A stretch of DNA of 64,000 nucleotides from Accumulibacter sp. (GTDB lineage: Bacteria > Pseudomonadota > Gammaproteobacteria > Burkholderiales > Rhodocyclaceae), in contig NZ_JAMTDV010000102.1 in NCBI RefSeq assembly GCF_023806565.1, positions 35,379 through 99,378 on the forward strand, written 5' to 3'. Below, one piece after another: positions 8,383 through 17,988 of the stretch; position 1 is the first letter of the stretch, and every line of letters starts with the position of its first letter. The translations under genes were made by a program, and so were the position numbers. Under the pieces are notes generated by a model, which made no database searches, was not told the origin of the DNA, and saw only the letters and a list, made by a program, of their open reading frames with translations.

Positions 8383-10965
8383 TCAGCCTTCGGCCAGGCG
8401 CTGGTGGATGTGTTCGAGCGCTTCCTCGATCTGATCGATCAGGATCAGGCAGAGATCGCCGGATTGCAGCTTTGCCAGCGCCATGTCGATGGCGAGAAAC
8501 TCGCCGCGGATCTCCTCGACTTCCGATGTCCGTCTGGCGTTTCTCAGGCCCTCGCGCAGCAGGGCGAGCACTTCACCGTCGGCACGGCCGCGTTGGCACT
8601 GATCCTGATAGAGCAGTACCCGATCGAAAGCGTCACCGAGAATTTCGGTCTGCTGGCGGATGTCTTCGTCTCGCCGGTCGCCCGCACCGCTGATCACCAC
8701 CGAGCGTTTGCCGCCCGCCGCCAGGGGCAGGTTGTCGATCGCATCCACCAGCGCCTGAATGGCATCGGGGTTGTGGCCATAGTCGGCAATCAGCGTCGCA
8801 CCACGATAGTGGAACACGTTGAAGCGTCCAGGCGCAGTACGCGCGTCGTTTACGAAGCTGCCGAGACCACGCTCTATCGTCGGCCAGTCGAGGCCCAGAG
8901 CCCACGCCGCCGCGGTTGCCGCCATGGCGTTTTCTATCTGGAAGCCAATGGCGCCCTGCTGGGTGACCGGGATTCCTGCCAGCGCGATGCGGTGTTCCAC
9001 GCCTCCCCCGGAGGCGACGATCGAATCACCGTCGCGATAGACCACCCGCTTTCGTTGCGCCCGGTGCATTGCCATTACCGGATGGTTGCGATCGGAGGTG
9101 AAGAAAGTGACGCTGCCCGGGCAGGAATCGGCCATTCGCGCGACCATCGGATCGGCGGCGTTGAGCACGGCGACGCCGCTTCCCGGTCGCACGTTCTGCA
9201 CGATCACGCGCTTGACGACCGACAAGTCCTCGACCGTGCTGATGTAGGAAAGCCCGAGGTGATCACCGAGACCGATGTTGGTGACCACCGCGACGTCGCA
9301 ACGGTCGAAACCCAGTCCTTCGCGCAGTACTCCGCCGCGCGCCGTCTCGAGCACGGCTGCATCGACGTCGGGGTGGAGGAGGACGTTCCTGGCGCTCTTC
9401 GGGCCACTGCAGTCGCCGGTATCGATCCGCCTGACGCCGACATAGACGCCGTCGGTGGTGGTCATGCCCACCCGCAGGCCGTTCTCGCCAAGAATGTGGG
9501 CGATCAGGCGGACGGTGGTCGTCTTGCCATTCGTCCCTGCCACCGCGACCAGAGGAATGCGCGCGTCGTCGCCCGGCGCGAACATGTTGGCGATGATCGC
9601 TTCGCCGACCGGCTGCCCCTTGCCGAACGAGGGCTGCAGATGCATCCGTAAGCCCGGTGCGGCATTGATTTCGACGATGCCACCGCCCTGCGCCTCGAGC
9701 GGACGCAGCACACTGTCGCAGACGACATCGACCCCGGCGATGTCGAGGCCGACGGTCTGCGCCGCGGCGACCGCCTGCGCCGCAAATTCGGGATGGACGT
9801 CGTCGGTGACGTCGGTTGCCGTGCCGCCGGTGGAGAGATTCGCGTTGTTGCGCAGGACGACGCGTCGGCCGCGCGCCGGCACCGATTCCGGGGTCAGTCC
9901 GGCAGCCGTCAGGCGGGCGAGCGCCACGTCGTCGAGGCGAATCTTGGTCAGCGATGTAGCGTGGCCTTCACCGCGGCGCGGGTCGCTGTTTACGCGGTCC
10001 ACGAGTTGGCGGATGGTGTGGCTGCCATCACCGATGACCAGTGGCGGATCGCGGCGCGCGGCGGCGACCAGTTTGTCGCCGACGATCAGCAGCCGGTAGT
10101 CGTGACCAGGAAGGTAGCGTTCGACGAGGACTTCGTCGCTGACCTCATGGGCGATCGCGTAAGCGGCTTCGATCTGCTCGCGCGTGTTCAGATTGACGGC
10201 GACGCCTTTGCCCTGGTTGCCGTCCTGCGGCTTGACGACGACCGGGCCCCCGATTTCGCACGCCGCCGCCCATGCGTCCTCGGCACTGAGGACCGGTCGA
10301 CCGGTGGGAACCGGTACGCCGGCGGCGTGCAGGAGGATCTTGCTGAGTTCTTTGTCCTGGGCAATCGACTCGGCGACGGCGCTGGTCGAATCGGTCTCTG
10401 CCGCCTGGATGCGCCGCTGCCTGCTGCCCCAGCCAAACTGTACCATGCTGCCCTCGGTCAGCCGCCGGTAAGGAATGTTGCGTGCGACGGCGGCGTAGAC
10501 GATGGCGCCGGTACTCGGGCCGAGGCGCCTGTCTTCGTCGAGCTCGCGCAGGCGATCGAGCGCTCCGGCAAGGTCGAACGGCGCGTCCTCGACGGCTGCC
10601 TGACAGAGTTCCTGCGCCAGTTCCAGCGCCAGGCGGCCAACTGCCTCTTCGCTGTACTCGACCACCACCTGATAGACGCCATTTTCCAGCGTCTGTGACG
10701 TGCGGCTGAAGGTGACCGGGCAGCCCGCCTGCGCCTGCAGGCCGAGGGTTGCGAATTCGAGCGCCTGCGCCATTGCTATCGCTTCCTCATGTCCGGCCGG
10801 TCCGAGCATGGCGAGCTCCGGGAAGCGTTCGCGGAGACGGTTTTCGAATTCCGGCATCTGGTCGATGCTGCGCTCGTCTTCGGCGCAATAGACGATCGCT
10901 TCGAGCGCCGTGTGTCTGCTCCAGAGATTCGGGCCGCGCAGGGCGCGGATACGCGAGACTTGCAT
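8383..10965 (-). CDS. cphA: Cyanophycin synthetase
   Basis: 860 residues, the usual length of CphA, which polymerises Asp and Arg into the storage polymer cyanophycin with ATP. Order of domains: N-terminal CphA-specific domain (residues 1-160, with RALRGPNLWSRH); ATP-grasp domain (about 165-470, with VVVKPQDGNQGKGVAVNL and GIVEINAAPGLRMHL) that adds Asp; and Mur-ligase-like domain with P-loop GTNGKTTT at 477-484 and a C-terminal Mur domain (RFNVFHYRGATLIADYGHNP) that adds Arg. AGAGGAA precedes the ATG. It is the last gene of a minus-strand cluster with a shorter paralogue, a DUF1854 protein and an ABC exporter. Confidence 0.95.
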   Translation of the reverse strand: MQVSRIRALRGPNLWSRHTALEAIVYCAEDERSIDQMPEFENRLRERFPELAMLGPAGHEEAIAMAQALEFATLGLQAQAGCPVTFSRTSQTLENGVYQVVVEYSEEAVGRLALELAQELCQAAVEDAPFDLAGALDRLRELDEDRRLGPSTGAIVYAAVARNIPYRRLTEGSMVQFGWGSRQRRIQAAETDSTSAVAESIAQDKELSKILLHAAGVPVPTGRPVLSAEDAWAAACEIGGPVVVKPQDGNQGKGVAVNLNTREQIEAAYAIAHEVSDEVLVERYLPGHDYRLLIVGDKLVAAARRDPPLVIGDGSHTIRQLVDRVNSDPRRGEGHATSLTKIRLDDVALARLTAAGLTPESVPARGRRVVLRNNANLSTGGTATDVTDDVHPEFAAQAVAAAQTVGLDIAGVDVVCDSVLRPLEAQGGGIVEINAAPGLRMHLQPSFGKGQPVGEAIIANMFAPGDDARIPLVAVAGTNGKTTTVRLIAHILGENGLRVGMTTTDGVYVGVRRIDTGDCSGPKSARNVLLHPDVDAAVLETARGGVLREGLGFDRCDVAVVTNIGLGDHLGLSYISTVEDLSVVKRVIVQNVRPGSGVAVLNAADPMVARMADSCPGSVTFFTSDRNHPVMAMHRAQRKRVVYRDGDSIVASGGGVEHRIALAGIPVTQQGAIGFQIENAMAATAAAWALGLDWPTIERGLGSFVNDARTAPGRFNVFHYRGATLIADYGHNPDAIQALVDAIDNLPLAAGGKRSVVISGAGDRRDEDIRQQTEILGDAFDRVLLYQDQCQRGRADGEVLALLREGLRNARRTSEVEEIRGEFLAIDMALAKLQSGDLCLILIDQIEEALEHIHQRLAEG

Positions 10966-11030
10966 GAAAGGGTTCCTCTTCTGATTGGTTCCGGAGAGCG
11001 GATGGCCTGGCGCCTGCCGAGCGCGGTGAA

Positions 11031-13202
11031 TCAGGCGACGGGGAAGGTTTCCAGTCCGGTGCGAATGATCTCCGGCCCGATTCCCAGCGCCCAGGCGGCG
11101 GCGCTCGCGGCGAGGACGTTTTCTACCTGGAATTCGGCCTCGCCGTCGCTCGTCAGGGGAACGCCGTGCAGGCCGACGATCTCCCTTTCCTGGTCGCCGC
11201 TAGCGAGAATCACACGCCCATTGCGCGCATATACCGCCCGCTTGCCTTGCGCCCGGTGTTCGACGATCGCCGGCAGCGTCGGGTCTGCGGCAAAGAAGAT
11301 GACTTCGCCGTCACAAAGTGGTGCCATTTCGACCAGCATCGGCTGGCTTGCATTGAGCACGGCGGCGCCCGTCGGCAGCACCAGATCGACTTGCGTGCGC
11401 AGGATGGTGAACACCTGCTCGGCAGTGCTTACGTCGTAGCGGCCGAAATGCCGGGCGGCATCGAAGTTGGTGATCACCCCGACCTGACAGCGGTCGTAGG
11501 CGAGGCCTTCACTGAGGATGGTGTCGCTGCCGTTCTCGAAGACGGCAGCCTCGACCGCGCGGTTCATCAGGATGCGGTGCGCGGCTCCCCAGTTGGCGCT
11601 GTCGCCCGCGTCGATGCAGCGTCGATCAACGAACAGGCCGCTGCTGCAGGCGAGCCCCGTGTGCTTGCCGGAAAGGGCAAGCAGGCGCGTGATCAGGCGG
11701 GCGACGGTGGTCTTGCCGAGGCTGCCGCTGACGCCGACCACCGGAATGCGGCCATCGTCGCCATTGGGGAACAACTCGTCGACGATGGCTTGCCCGACCG
11801 GGCGAGGTTTGCCGAACTGTGGCTTGAGATGCATCAGCAGGCCGGGGCCGGCATTGACTTCGACGATCGCTCCGCGCTGCTCGTCGAGTGGGCGCGAAAT
11901 GTCCTCACAGACCAGGTCGACGCCGGCGATGTCGAGACCGACGATGCGTGCGGCAAGCGAGGCGGTCGCCGCCGTCTCGGGGTGAACCAGGTCGGTGACG
12001 TCGTCGGTATGGTTGCCGCTGCGCACGATCAGCACCTCGCGACCTGCTGGCGGGATCGACTCCGGAGTGAAGCCCTGGCGAGTTACTTCGAGTCGGGCGA
12101 CCGGGTTGTCGGCGAGGTCGATGACGTCGAGCACGAATTCCTCCGCCGCACCGCGGCGGGGGTCGGAGTTGATCTGGATGTCGATCAATTGGTTGACCGT
12201 CGACTGGCCGTCGCCGATGATCCTGGCCACCTCACCGCGCGCCGCCGCGGCGAGCTTGCCACCGACGATCAGAAGACGGTGTTCCGAGCCACGTACGTAG
12301 CGTTCGACGATGACGCCGCTACCTTCCTCGACTGCCGCGGCGTAGGCCGACTCGACCTCTGCTCTGCTCACCAGATTGGTGAACACGCCGCGTGCGTGAT
12401 TGCCGTCGGATGGTTTGACCACCACCGGGAAACCGATTTCGTCGGCTGCTTCACAGGCATCTTCGACGCTATCGACCAGGCGTCCTTCCGGAACCGGGAC
12501 GCCACACGAACTGATCAGCGTCTTGGTGAGATCCTTGTCACGCGAAATGCCTTCGGCGATCGCGCTGGTGCGGTCGGTTTCGGCGGTCCAGATGCGCCGG
12601 CTACGTGCACCATAACCGAGCTGAACGAGGTTGCCGGTGGCCAGCAGGCGAATCGCGGGGATGCGGCGCTCCTTGGCGGTCGCAGCCTCGACGATGCATC
12701 CGGTGCTCGGGCCGAGCAGCTTGCGCTCGGCCATGTCGGCGAGATGCGCCACCGTGCCGGCGACGTCGAAAGGCGTGTCCCTGATCGCAGCGAGCAGCAG
12801 GTCGCGTCCGGCGTAAAGGCAGGCGCGGGTGACGTCCTCATGCCAGGCGCGCACCACGACTTTGTATACGCCGCGCGTCGAGGTTTCGCGTGCCTTGCCG
12901 AATCCGCCGGGCATGCCGGCGAGGTTCTGCAGTTCGAGCGTGACATGTTCGAGGATGTGCGCCGGCCAGGTGCCTTCCTGGACGCGGCGCAGAAAGCCGC
13001 CGCGCTCGCCGTAACTGCAGCGATGCTCGATCAGCGACGGCAGCAAGGCGCTCAGGCGTTCGTAAAATCCCGGAATGGTGTTCGACGGAAAGTCCTCGAG
13101 TTCACCGATATCGACTACCGCTTCGATGGCCGGACGGTAGGTCCAGATGTTCGGACCGCGCAGGTAGCGAATCTCGATGAACTTGATGTCTTTGCTTTTC
13201 AT
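11031..13202 (-). CDS. Second cyanophycin-synthetase-like protein lacking the Mur C-terminal domain
   Basis: 723 residues. It parallels CphA through the N-terminal domain (EIRYLRGPNIWTYRPAIEAV), ATP-grasp domain (VVVKPSDGNHARGVFTNL, AIVEVNAGPGLLMHLKP) and the central Mur domain. The P-loop reads GSLGKTT instead of GTNGKTT, and the protein stops just after the ENVLAASAAAWALGIG segment, so the C-terminal Mur domain present in its neighbour is absent. Shorter CphA paralogues (CphA2 or CphA') are known in cyanobacteria and in betaproteobacteria such as Ralstonia, where a shortened enzyme can polymerise beta-Asp-Arg dipeptides; whether this one does so is inference. The ATG at 13202 is chosen over an upstream in-frame ATG because homology begins here. 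Confidence 0.85.
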   Translation of the reverse strand: MKSKDIKFIEIRYLRGPNIWTYRPAIEAVVDIGELEDFPSNTIPGFYERLSALLPSLIEHRCSYGERGGFLRRVQEGTWPAHILEHVTLELQNLAGMPGGFGKARETSTRGVYKVVVRAWHEDVTRACLYAGRDLLLAAIRDTPFDVAGTVAHLADMAERKLLGPSTGCIVEAATAKERRIPAIRLLATGNLVQLGYGARSRRIWTAETDRTSAIAEGISRDKDLTKTLISSCGVPVPEGRLVDSVEDACEAADEIGFPVVVKPSDGNHARGVFTNLVSRAEVESAYAAAVEEGSGVIVERYVRGSEHRLLIVGGKLAAAARGEVARIIGDGQSTVNQLIDIQINSDPRRGAAEEFVLDVIDLADNPVARLEVTRQGFTPESIPPAGREVLIVRSGNHTDDVTDLVHPETAATASLAARIVGLDIAGVDLVCEDISRPLDEQRGAIVEVNAGPGLLMHLKPQFGKPRPVGQAIVDELFPNGDDGRIPVVGVSGSLGKTTVARLITRLLALSGKHTGLACSSGLFVDRRCIDAGDSANWGAAHRILMNRAVEAAVFENGSDTILSEGLAYDRCQVGVITNFDAARHFGRYDVSTAEQVFTILRTQVDLVLPTGAAVLNASQPMLVEMAPLCDGEVIFFAADPTLPAIVEHRAQGKRAVYARNGRVILASGDQEREIVGLHGVPLTSDGEAEFQVENVLAASAAAWALGIGPEIIRTGLETFPVA

Positions 13203-13353
13203 GTCGTCGGTCCAGGCACAGGAAGGTTGGCGCGTATAGGCGCGGGGCAGGCAGCGGACCTTGGGACAACGGAGCAGGCCCGGCTTGTCGTCGAAATAAC
13301 GTGGCATACGTCAATCGGCTGACCGTTGGTCGCCGCAATTGGCTCAGCCGCGC

Positions 13354-13836
13354 TCACAGGAAGCGGTCCAGAATCCGGCGGCTTTGCTGATCGAGTGCGT
13401 TACGGTCGCGAATCAGGAAGTGAATGCCGTGGCTGTCGGCGATCAGCAACGCCGGTGGCGTCAGACGGCGGATGTCCTCTTCGCCCTTGAGGACGAAGCT
13501 GGTCGGGCCACGATCGGTTTCCACCTGCCAGGTGCTCGGCGTCGCAAAACTCGCGACGCCGATGATGCGGGTGATTACCGGCATGAACTCGCGCTGCGCG
13601 AGTTCGTCCGCGAGCAGTCCGCACGTTGCTTCGGGCAGGTCGGCCAGTCGCTCGATCCAGGCGAGCTCGTTGCCGTAGGGATCGACCAGAGCGATGCCGT
13701 CATCGGCCGCGGTGATCGGGAAGGCGCGTACCGGCACCACTCCGCCATGAATCTCGCCGTCCGGGCCGACGAGTTCGAGCCGGCCAAAGGCATTTCGACG
13801 CAACTGCAGCGGGTACTCCGTCGGGCTGACGTTCAT
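13354..13836 (-). CDS. DUF1854 protein of the cyanophycin cluster
   Basis: 160 residues, soluble, no membrane span. The protein shows the DUF1854 pattern: LQLRRNAFGRLELVGPDG, VVPVRAFPITAADDGIALVD, then LADELAQREFMPVITRI and a C-terminal SHGIHFLIRDRNALDQQSRR. Proteins of this family are found beside cyanophycin genes; the molecular role is unknown. Its ATG overlaps the ABC transporter stop by 4 nt (ATGA), indicating translational coupling. The position between exporter and polymerases suggests a partner or regulator of the transporter. Confidence 0.82.
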   Translation of the reverse strand: MNVSPTEYPLQLRRNAFGRLELVGPDGEIHGGVVPVRAFPITAADDGIALVDPYGNELAWIERLADLPEATCGLLADELAQREFMPVITRIIGVASFATPSTWQVETDRGPTSFVLKGEEDIRRLTPPALLIADSHGIHFLIRDRNALDQQSRRILDRFL

Positions 13837-16157
13837 TCACGGTCTCCCTCGTCTATGCGGTCGATGTCCATCCGGCGGAGCTCGTCTTCGGTGTCGACGT
13901 TGCGCGCCTGCGCCTGATAGAGGCGGTAGTAGTGCCCTTCCTGCGCCATCAGCTCGTCGTGGCTGCCGACTTCGACGACGCTGCCCCGATCGAGAACGAC
14001 CAGGCGATTGGCGTCGCGCAGCGTGGACAGGCGGTGCGCGATGGCGATCGTCGTGCGTCCGCGTACCAGGTTGTCGAGAGCTTTCTGGATTTCCTTTTCG
14101 GTGGTCGTGTCCACCGACGACGTGGCTTCGTCGAGGATCAGAATGCGCGGGTCGATCAGCAGGGCGCGGGCAATCGATATGCGCTGCCTTTCTCCGCCCG
14201 ACAGCGCCTGCCCCCGCTCGCCGACCAGGGAATCGTAGCCGTGCGGCAGGCGCAGGATGAACTCGTGCGCATGCGCGGCGCGAGCGGCAGCGACGATCTC
14301 GGCCCGGGTCGCCTCGGGCTTGCCGTAGGCGATGTTCTCGGCGATTGTGCCAAAGAACAGGAAGGGTTCCTGCAGGACCAGGCCGATGTGCTTGCGGTAC
14401 TCGGCAACCGGCAGCGAGCGGATGTCGACGCCGTCGATCAGGATGGCGCCTTCGCTGACATCGTAGAATCGGCAGATCAGGTTGACCAGCGTGCTCTTGC
14501 CGGAGCCGCTGTGGCCGACCAGGCCGATCATCTCGCCGGGTTCGATGACCAGGTCGATGTCGCGAGTGACGCTGCGTGTGCCGTAGCGAAAGCCGACATC
14601 GCGCAGTTCGATGCGGCCGGCGACCTTGGCCAGGTGCACCGGGTTCGTCGGCTCGGGAACGCTGGAAACGTGGTCGAGAATGTCGAAAATGCGCTTGGCA
14701 CCTGCCGCCGCCTTTTGGGTGACCGAAACGATGCGGCTCATCGAGTCGAGGCGCAGGTAGAAACGGCTGATGTAGGCGAGAAAAGCGGTGAGGACGCCGA
14801 CCGTGATCCGATCCTGGGCGATCTGCCAGATGCCGAAAGCCCAGACGATCAGCAGACCAATTTCGGTGAGGAGCGTCACGGTCGGGGAAAACAGCGACCA
14901 GACCTTGTTGACCCGGTCGTTTACGTCCAGATTGTGCGCATTGGCCGCGCGAAAGCGCGCCGCCTCTCGGCTTTCCTGAGCAAAGGCCTTGACCACGCGG
15001 ATGCCGGGAATCGTGTCGGCGAGCACGTTGGTCACTTCGGCCCAGATGCGATCGACCCGCTCGAAACCGGTGCGCAGCTTCTCGCGCACGACGTGGATCA
15101 GCCAGCCGATGATCGGCAGTGGCAGCAGGGTCACCGCCGCCAGCCAGGGGTCGATCGACACCAGGATCACCGTGGTCATCAGGATCATCAGCACGTCCGT
15201 GGCGAAGTCCAGCAGGTGGAGCGAAATGAAGATGTTGATGCGGTCGGTTTCGGAACCGATGCGCGCCATCAGGTCGCCGGTCCGCTTGCCGCCGAAGTAT
15301 TCCTGCGAAAGCTTGAGCAGGTGCTCGTAGGTGGCGGTGCGCAGGTCGGCGCCGATCCGCTCCGATACCAGCGCCAGAATGTAGGTGCGTCCCCAGCCGA
15401 GCACCCAGGCGAAGAGCGACGATCCGAGCAGACCCGAAAGGTAGAGAGCGACCAGTCCGGCGTCGATCGGCTGGCCGTTCTGGTAGGGAATCAGCACCTT
15501 GTCCATCAGCGGCATCGTCAGGTACGGTGCCACCAGTGTGGCCGCGGTGGTCAGCAGCGAAAGGACGAAGGCGACCAGCAGTCGTCCTCGGTACGGTCTG
15601 GCGAAACGCGCCAGGCGCAGCAGCGTCCAGGTCGAGGGTGGCTCGTGGATTTCCTTGCTGCACGCCGGGCATTCTTCCTGTCCGGCAAGCAGTGGGGTCT
15701 CGCACTTCGGGCAAAGCGCCTGTGGCGACGCCGGCGGCATTTCGCCGGTGACCCGGAAAGCCAGTTGACGGGCGAAATGGTCGACCAGGCGACCGGCGGC
15801 GACGTCGGCGCCCAGCGTGTAGCGCCAGTGGCCCAGGCGTGATTCGCGGTCGCACAGTTCGAGGCTGCCGACCCCCGAATGATCACGCCGCGAAAGGGAA
15901 AGTCCGGGCCGGTACGTCCAGCTTCGCCACTGCTGGTCGTCGGCCGACATCACCAGCAGGCGGTCGCTGGTCACCACCACGATGCCGCTGCTGAAGCGCA
16001 GTCCTGCATCCAGGTCGATCTCCAGCGCCGCCAGCACCTTCTCGTCGCGAGTCAACTGCTGTTCGAGCGGCGCGACCCATGCGGCGGGCAGCGTCGGTGG
16101 TGCCATTGCGGCGAGCAGCGAGTCGAGGGGAGGGGATGCGGATTCGACTGGAGTCAT
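13833..16157 (-). CDS. Cyanophycin-associated ABC exporter (fused TMD-NBD) with N-terminal zinc ribbon
   Basis: 774 residues, about 180 more than a normal half-size exporter. Residues 1-140 form a beta-rich, PH-like region (SSGIVVVTSDRLLVMSADDQ). Residues 149-166 form a zinc-ribbon-type four-cysteine site (CPKC, then CPAC). The membrane domain follows from about 185 to 470. The ATPase domain has Walker A GLVGHSGSGKSTLVN, signature LSGGERQRISIARALL and Walker B ILILDEATSSVD. It belongs to the exporter type linked to cyanophycin metabolism. The cargo is unknown. It is the first gene of the four-gene minus-strand cluster with DUF1854, cphA2 and cphA. Confidence 0.88.
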   Translation of the reverse strand: MTPVESASPPLDSLLAAMAPPTLPAAWVAPLEQQLTRDEKVLAALEIDLDAGLRFSSGIVVVTSDRLLVMSADDQQWRSWTYRPGLSLSRRDHSGVGSLELCDRESRLGHWRYTLGADVAAGRLVDHFARQLAFRVTGEMPPASPQALCPKCETPLLAGQEECPACSKEIHEPPSTWTLLRLARFARPYRGRLLVAFVLSLLTTAATLVAPYLTMPLMDKVLIPYQNGQPIDAGLVALYLSGLLGSSLFAWVLGWGRTYILALVSERIGADLRTATYEHLLKLSQEYFGGKRTGDLMARIGSETDRINIFISLHLLDFATDVLMILMTTVILVSIDPWLAAVTLLPLPIIGWLIHVVREKLRTGFERVDRIWAEVTNVLADTIPGIRVVKAFAQESREAARFRAANAHNLDVNDRVNKVWSLFSPTVTLLTEIGLLIVWAFGIWQIAQDRITVGVLTAFLAYISRFYLRLDSMSRIVSVTQKAAAGAKRIFDILDHVSSVPEPTNPVHLAKVAGRIELRDVGFRYGTRSVTRDIDLVIEPGEMIGLVGHSGSGKSTLVNLICRFYDVSEGAILIDGVDIRSLPVAEYRKHIGLVLQEPFLFFGTIAENIAYGKPEATRAEIVAAARAAHAHEFILRLPHGYDSLVGERGQALSGGERQRISIARALLIDPRILILDEATSSVDTTTEKEIQKALDNLVRGRTTIAIAHRLSTLRDANRLVVLDRGSVVEVGSHDELMAQEGHYYRLYQAQARNVDTEDELRRMDIDRIDEGDRE

Positions 16158-16295
16158 TAGTGGATCGCTGAATTACCGAGCAGGCTGTGGGAGGCGTCGC
16201 GAGGCCGCAAGTATAATACCCTCCGGCGATGCGGGCGCCTTCCCGATTTCCCTCGCCCGTACCCGGCGCTGTGGTCGGCGAGGAATCGCCCCACA

Positions 16296-17108
16296 CTAGA
16301 GGCGGAGACGATGGCTGCCGAGCTGACATTGCTGCTGCAGGCGGGCGACGGTTGGCAGGAGGTTGAGCCCGGTTTCCTGGCGGCACTGGCTGGCGCGGTC
16401 GAGCAGTTCGTCGTAGCCGGCATCGACGCAATCGCCGGCGGCAGCGAGGGCAATGGTATTGCCGCCGTCGCCGGAGGGAAAGACCAGCGTTCGGCCATCG
16501 AAGGCCTGGTTGATGCGATCGACGCTGGCCTGAAAACCGCGCTCGCGACCGAGCAGGTTCACCGCCAGCAACCCGTGCTCACCGAGGCGGGCGCGACAGG
16601 CCTGGTAGAAGGGGAGGGTATCGAGGACGCCGGCGCGGGCGTTGCGGTCGAAGCCGTCGATCAGCAGGTAGTCGTGGTGGCTGTCGCCGGCGAGCATGTA
16701 GTCGGCGCCGTCGGCGATGATCACACGCAGTCGCGAAGGGTCGTCGGGCAGTTGGAAGTGCAGCCGTGCGACAAGCTCGATCTGCGGGTCGATTTCGACG
16801 ACCGTGATCCTGGTTTTCGGCAACTGGTGGTAGATGAACTTTGCCAGTGACCCGGCGCCGAGGCCGATCAGCAGCGCCTGGCGTGGCCACGGCGGATCAC
16901 GCAGCAGCAAGCCGGTCATCATTTCGCGCGTGTAGGCGAGTTCCAGCGCATTCGGGTATTGAATGCGCATCGCTCCCTGCACCCAGGCTGACGAGAAATG
17001 CAGATAACGGACCCCGGCCTTCTCGCTGATTTCGATCGAACTGCGGTTGACCAGCCGTTGCCGCAGTTGTCCGAGCCGCTCGGCAAGCCGATCTCTAGGT
17101 GTGCGCAA
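16296..17108 (-). CDS. Soluble spermidine/spermine-synthase-fold protein
   Basis: 270 residues with a Rossmann methyltransferase-like core: ALLIGLGAGSLAKFIYHQLP, then ITVVEIDPQIELVARLHFQL and VIIADGADYMLAG, followed by YDLL-type DYLLIDGFD. This is the spermidine synthase superfamily, but the dedicated aminopropyltransferase catalytic loop is not obvious, so it may be a non-canonical member. The only in-frame start ahead of the conserved region is a TTG at 17108 with no clear ribosome-binding site, so the true N-terminus is uncertain. It lies upstream of the cyanophycin cluster on the same strand, separated from the ABC exporter by 138 bp. Confidence 0.7.
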   Translation of the reverse strand: MRTPRDRLAERLGQLRQRLVNRSSIEISEKAGVRYLHFSSAWVQGAMRIQYPNALELAYTREMMTGLLLRDPPWPRQALLIGLGAGSLAKFIYHQLPKTRITVVEIDPQIELVARLHFQLPDDPSRLRVIIADGADYMLAGDSHHDYLLIDGFDRNARAGVLDTLPFYQACRARLGEHGLLAVNLLGRERGFQASVDRINQAFDGRTLVFPSGDGGNTIALAAAGDCVDAGYDELLDRASQCRQETGLNLLPTVARLQQQCQLGSHRLRL

Positions 17109-17294
17109 GGAGGCGATCGCTCAGCGGGCTGGCGGAAGTGTGGAAAGCGTTGCCAAGGATAGAAGGTTAGGAAATCCAACGGCGCCATCGGAAGTGTATG
17201 AGTCCCCGTGAAGCGGTGTCAATCTCGGATTGGGTCCCGTGAACCCATGAAAAGTCATCTGACTCCCGCTTCGCCCAGTGCCTGTGGTCATCCA

Positions 17295-17609
17295 GGAATT
17301 GCCGATTCCATTCTTGCGCTGGCGGCGAGCGGCGTCCTTTGCCTTGCGGGCGTGGGGCATGGCGGCAACGTTCCCAAGCTAGCCGCGGCGGACGTGGCCT
17401 CCGGGGCGGCGCTAAAGAACAACGTTGTGTTTGGCAGCGTGAACGCCAACAAACTGCACTGGTTCAAGGGCGCCGAAGCGCTGGCGCGCGCGGATCGTTC
17501 CTGGTTGACTCGCCTCATTACCCGGCGCGAGCGCCCGGAGAACTTCGCCCAGGCTCTGGCGAGGAAGACGGAGGAAATCAAAGTCATCATCCAGTTCTCA
17601 GAGGTATGA
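17295..17609 (+). pseudogene. Remnant of a glucose 1-dehydrogenase-type enzyme (C-terminal third)
   Basis: The frame reads DSILALAASGVLCLAGVG, then NNVVFGSVNANKLHW and ARADRSWLTRLITRRE, ending IKVIIQFSEV and TGA. This matches the C-terminal part of the medium-chain Zn/NAD(P) glucose dehydrogenase family (Glu_dehyd_C), whose signature includes a V-F-G-S-V-N-A-N motif. The catalytic N-terminal two thirds, including the zinc ligands, are missing: upstream is only unrelated sequence back to 17109. I therefore call it a 5'-truncated pseudogene. It is followed by a broken lactonase, so the pair once formed a glucose-oxidation module. Confidence 0.7.
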
Positions 17610-17657
17610 TCGCCCAATGACTGTCGGGTGGGAATTGGCAACCACATCGCCGTGCGC

Positions 17658-17964
17658 ATGATGAGCCCAGTCGGGCATCTGGTCTGCCTTGGCGTTTTCG
17701 GCTTGATGGTCCCGCTGCTGCTCGCCCTGATCGTCACGACCGCTGCAGCGTCTGGCTATCTTGGCTATGTTGGGACCTATACCGGCAACGGAAGCGAAGG
17801 AATCTACGACTACCGGTTTAGCCCAGCCACCGGTGAATCCACTCCGATCGCTCCGGCTGGTCTTCAGCATCGCTTCGGATAGCGGCAGCTTGGCACCTGT
17901 GCAATGGATTCGCGGCGGAGGCAGGACGCCGCGCACTCTCGCGACAAAACCGAAGGGCTCGAAA
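17658..17964 (+). pseudogene. Remnant of a secreted 6-phosphogluconolactonase-family (beta-propeller) lactonase
   Basis: The first part (from ATG 17658) has a signal-peptide-like hydrophobic N-terminus (LVCLGVFGLMVPLLLALIV) and then YLGYVGTYTGNGSEGIYDY with FSPATGESTPI, the first blade of the Lactonase family. About 25 nt later the family's C-terminal motif appears in another frame (SLAPVQWIRGGGRTPRTLA, about 17880-17955). The propeller middle, several hundred residues, is deleted and the frame has shifted. It is clearly non-functional as a lactonase. Confidence 0.7.
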
Positions 17965-17988
17965 CGCGTTCCCTGGCGGCCGTTGTAG

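Noticed and set aside
11166-13322. 718-codon open frame antisense to cphA2
   Set aside because: Shadow frame; the minus strand encodes an unmistakable CphA-family protein.
16210-16217. TATAAT-like box between the ABC exporter and the spermidine-synthase-like gene
   Set aside because: Neither strand has a plausible -35 box at the right distance.
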